Part shown: positions 6,081-6,445 of the stretch, one piece after another
Numbering within the stretch: position 1 is the stretch's first letter
Layout of the letters: every line of letters begins with the position of its first letter
Origin: UBA1227 sp964539045
Lineage (GTDB): Bacteria; Bacillota; Clostridia; Oscillospirales; Acutalibacteraceae
Direction: 5' to 3'
Length of the DNA stretch: 6,445 bases
Assembly: GCA_964539045.1 (NCBI GenBank)
Contig: CAZIHW010000048.1
Span: 1-6,445, forward strand
Position numbers and translations under genes: made by a program
Notes under the pieces: generated by a model
Seen by the model: the letters and a program-made list of their open reading frames with translations, nothing else
Databases searched by the model: none
What the model was told of the DNA's origin: nothing

Positions 6081-6445
6081 ATGGCTAACAAATCTTATCC
6101 TTATGTGTTTATCCATGGTATGCTCGGATTCGGAGAGGACGAGGGCGTTTACAAAGTAGCTCCGTATTGGGGTATGTTTTCCGGCAGCATCGTGGATATG
6201 CTCAGAAAAGAAGGCAAACAAGCTTACGCACCTACCATAAGTTCTCTGGGATCAGCCTGGGACAGAGCTTGCGAAATTTACGCCCAGATAGTGGGCGGAA
6301 CCGTAGACTATGGTAAAGCCCATTCGGAGAGGTTCGGTCACAAGCGTTACGGCCGTACATATGAAACCGCACTCATACCGGATTGGGGTCAACTTGACGA
6401 GGCCGGAAGATTAAATAAGCTTCACATCCTGGGACATTCATTCGG
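6081..6445 (+). CDS. Family I.5-like zinc-containing lipase (5' part)
   Basis: The first 121 codons are present and the gene runs off the window. It encodes an alpha/beta-hydrolase closely resembling the lipases of Geobacillus and Staphylococcus (bacterial lipase family I.5), which hydrolyse triacylglycerols. The oxyanion-hole region is FIHGMLGFG (10-18). SAWDRACEIYAQ and GGTVDYGKAH are near-identical to recalled family I.5 sequences. D61, H81 and H87 occupy three of the four zinc-ligand positions known from the Geobacillus enzymes; the fourth, and the catalytic Asp and His, lie beyond the edge. The nucleophile is S120 in GHSFG (codon 6438-6440; the final G is cut at two bases). Known family members are secreted, but this start (MANKSYPYVFIHG) goes straight into the first core strand with no signal peptide, so it may stay in the cell or leave by another route. 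It is divergent from dtd. Confidence 0.85.
   Translation, partial: MANKSYPYVFIHGMLGFGEDEGVYKVAPYWGMFSGSIVDMLRKEGKQAYAPTISSLGSAWDRACEIYAQIVGGTVDYGKAHSERFGHKRYGRTYETALIPDWGQLDEAGRLNKLHILGHSF

Noticed and set aside
1..6445. Defence, mobile-element or biosynthetic gene cluster
   Set aside because: I looked for nucleases, transposases, integrases, direct-repeat arrays, toxin-antitoxin pairs and carrier-protein genes on both strands and saw none. All genes fit ordinary chromosomal families.

Overview
The window looks like an ordinary chromosomal stretch from an anaerobic Firmicute, most likely a clostridium of the Lachnospiraceae type. This is an inference from protein style: a cytosolic multi-PAS histidine kinase whose phosphoacceptor motif reads SHDIRTPMNAIIG, a single-domain EamA transporter, and a cysteine-synthase-like enzyme with a variant PLP motif. 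Intergenic DNA is AT-rich, ribosome-binding sites are GGAG-like and promoters look like sigma-A sites. No RNA gene, insertion sequence, CRISPR array or phage gene was seen.

Layout: positions 1-2490 (minus) hold the first 830 codons of a large sensor kinase whose 3' end lies outside the window. After a 164-bp AT-rich gap comes rlmD (2655-4007, minus), a 23S rRNA uracil-5 methyltransferase with Fe-S cysteines. The 112-bp gap 4008-4119 carries two divergent promoters that appear to use the same palindromic -35 box, TTGCAA. The plus-strand promoter drives a two-gene operon: a half-size EamA transporter (4120-4533) and a cysteine synthase family enzyme (4557-5483). That operon ends in a hairpin terminator (5492-5520) whose T-tract touches the stop codon of the convergent gene dtd (5519-5968, minus), encoding D-aminoacyl-tRNA deacylase. 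Dtd has a near-consensus promoter in the gap 5969-6080. Divergent from it, the 5' part of a zinc-dependent lipase resembling bacterial lipase family I.5 starts at 6081 and runs off the window at its catalytic serine.

How the genes work together: rlmD and dtd are translation housekeeping genes (rRNA modification and tRNA proofreading). The transporter-cysteine synthase pair is the only clear functional pairing; a role in moving cysteine, O-acetylserine or a related metabolite is inferred from co-transcription and from known EamA exporters. The kinase and the lipase have no visible partner here. Nothing suggests a large undescribed system. The points most worth checking are the exactly symmetric divergent promoter, the variant active site of the cysteine synthase homologue and the leaderless lipase.
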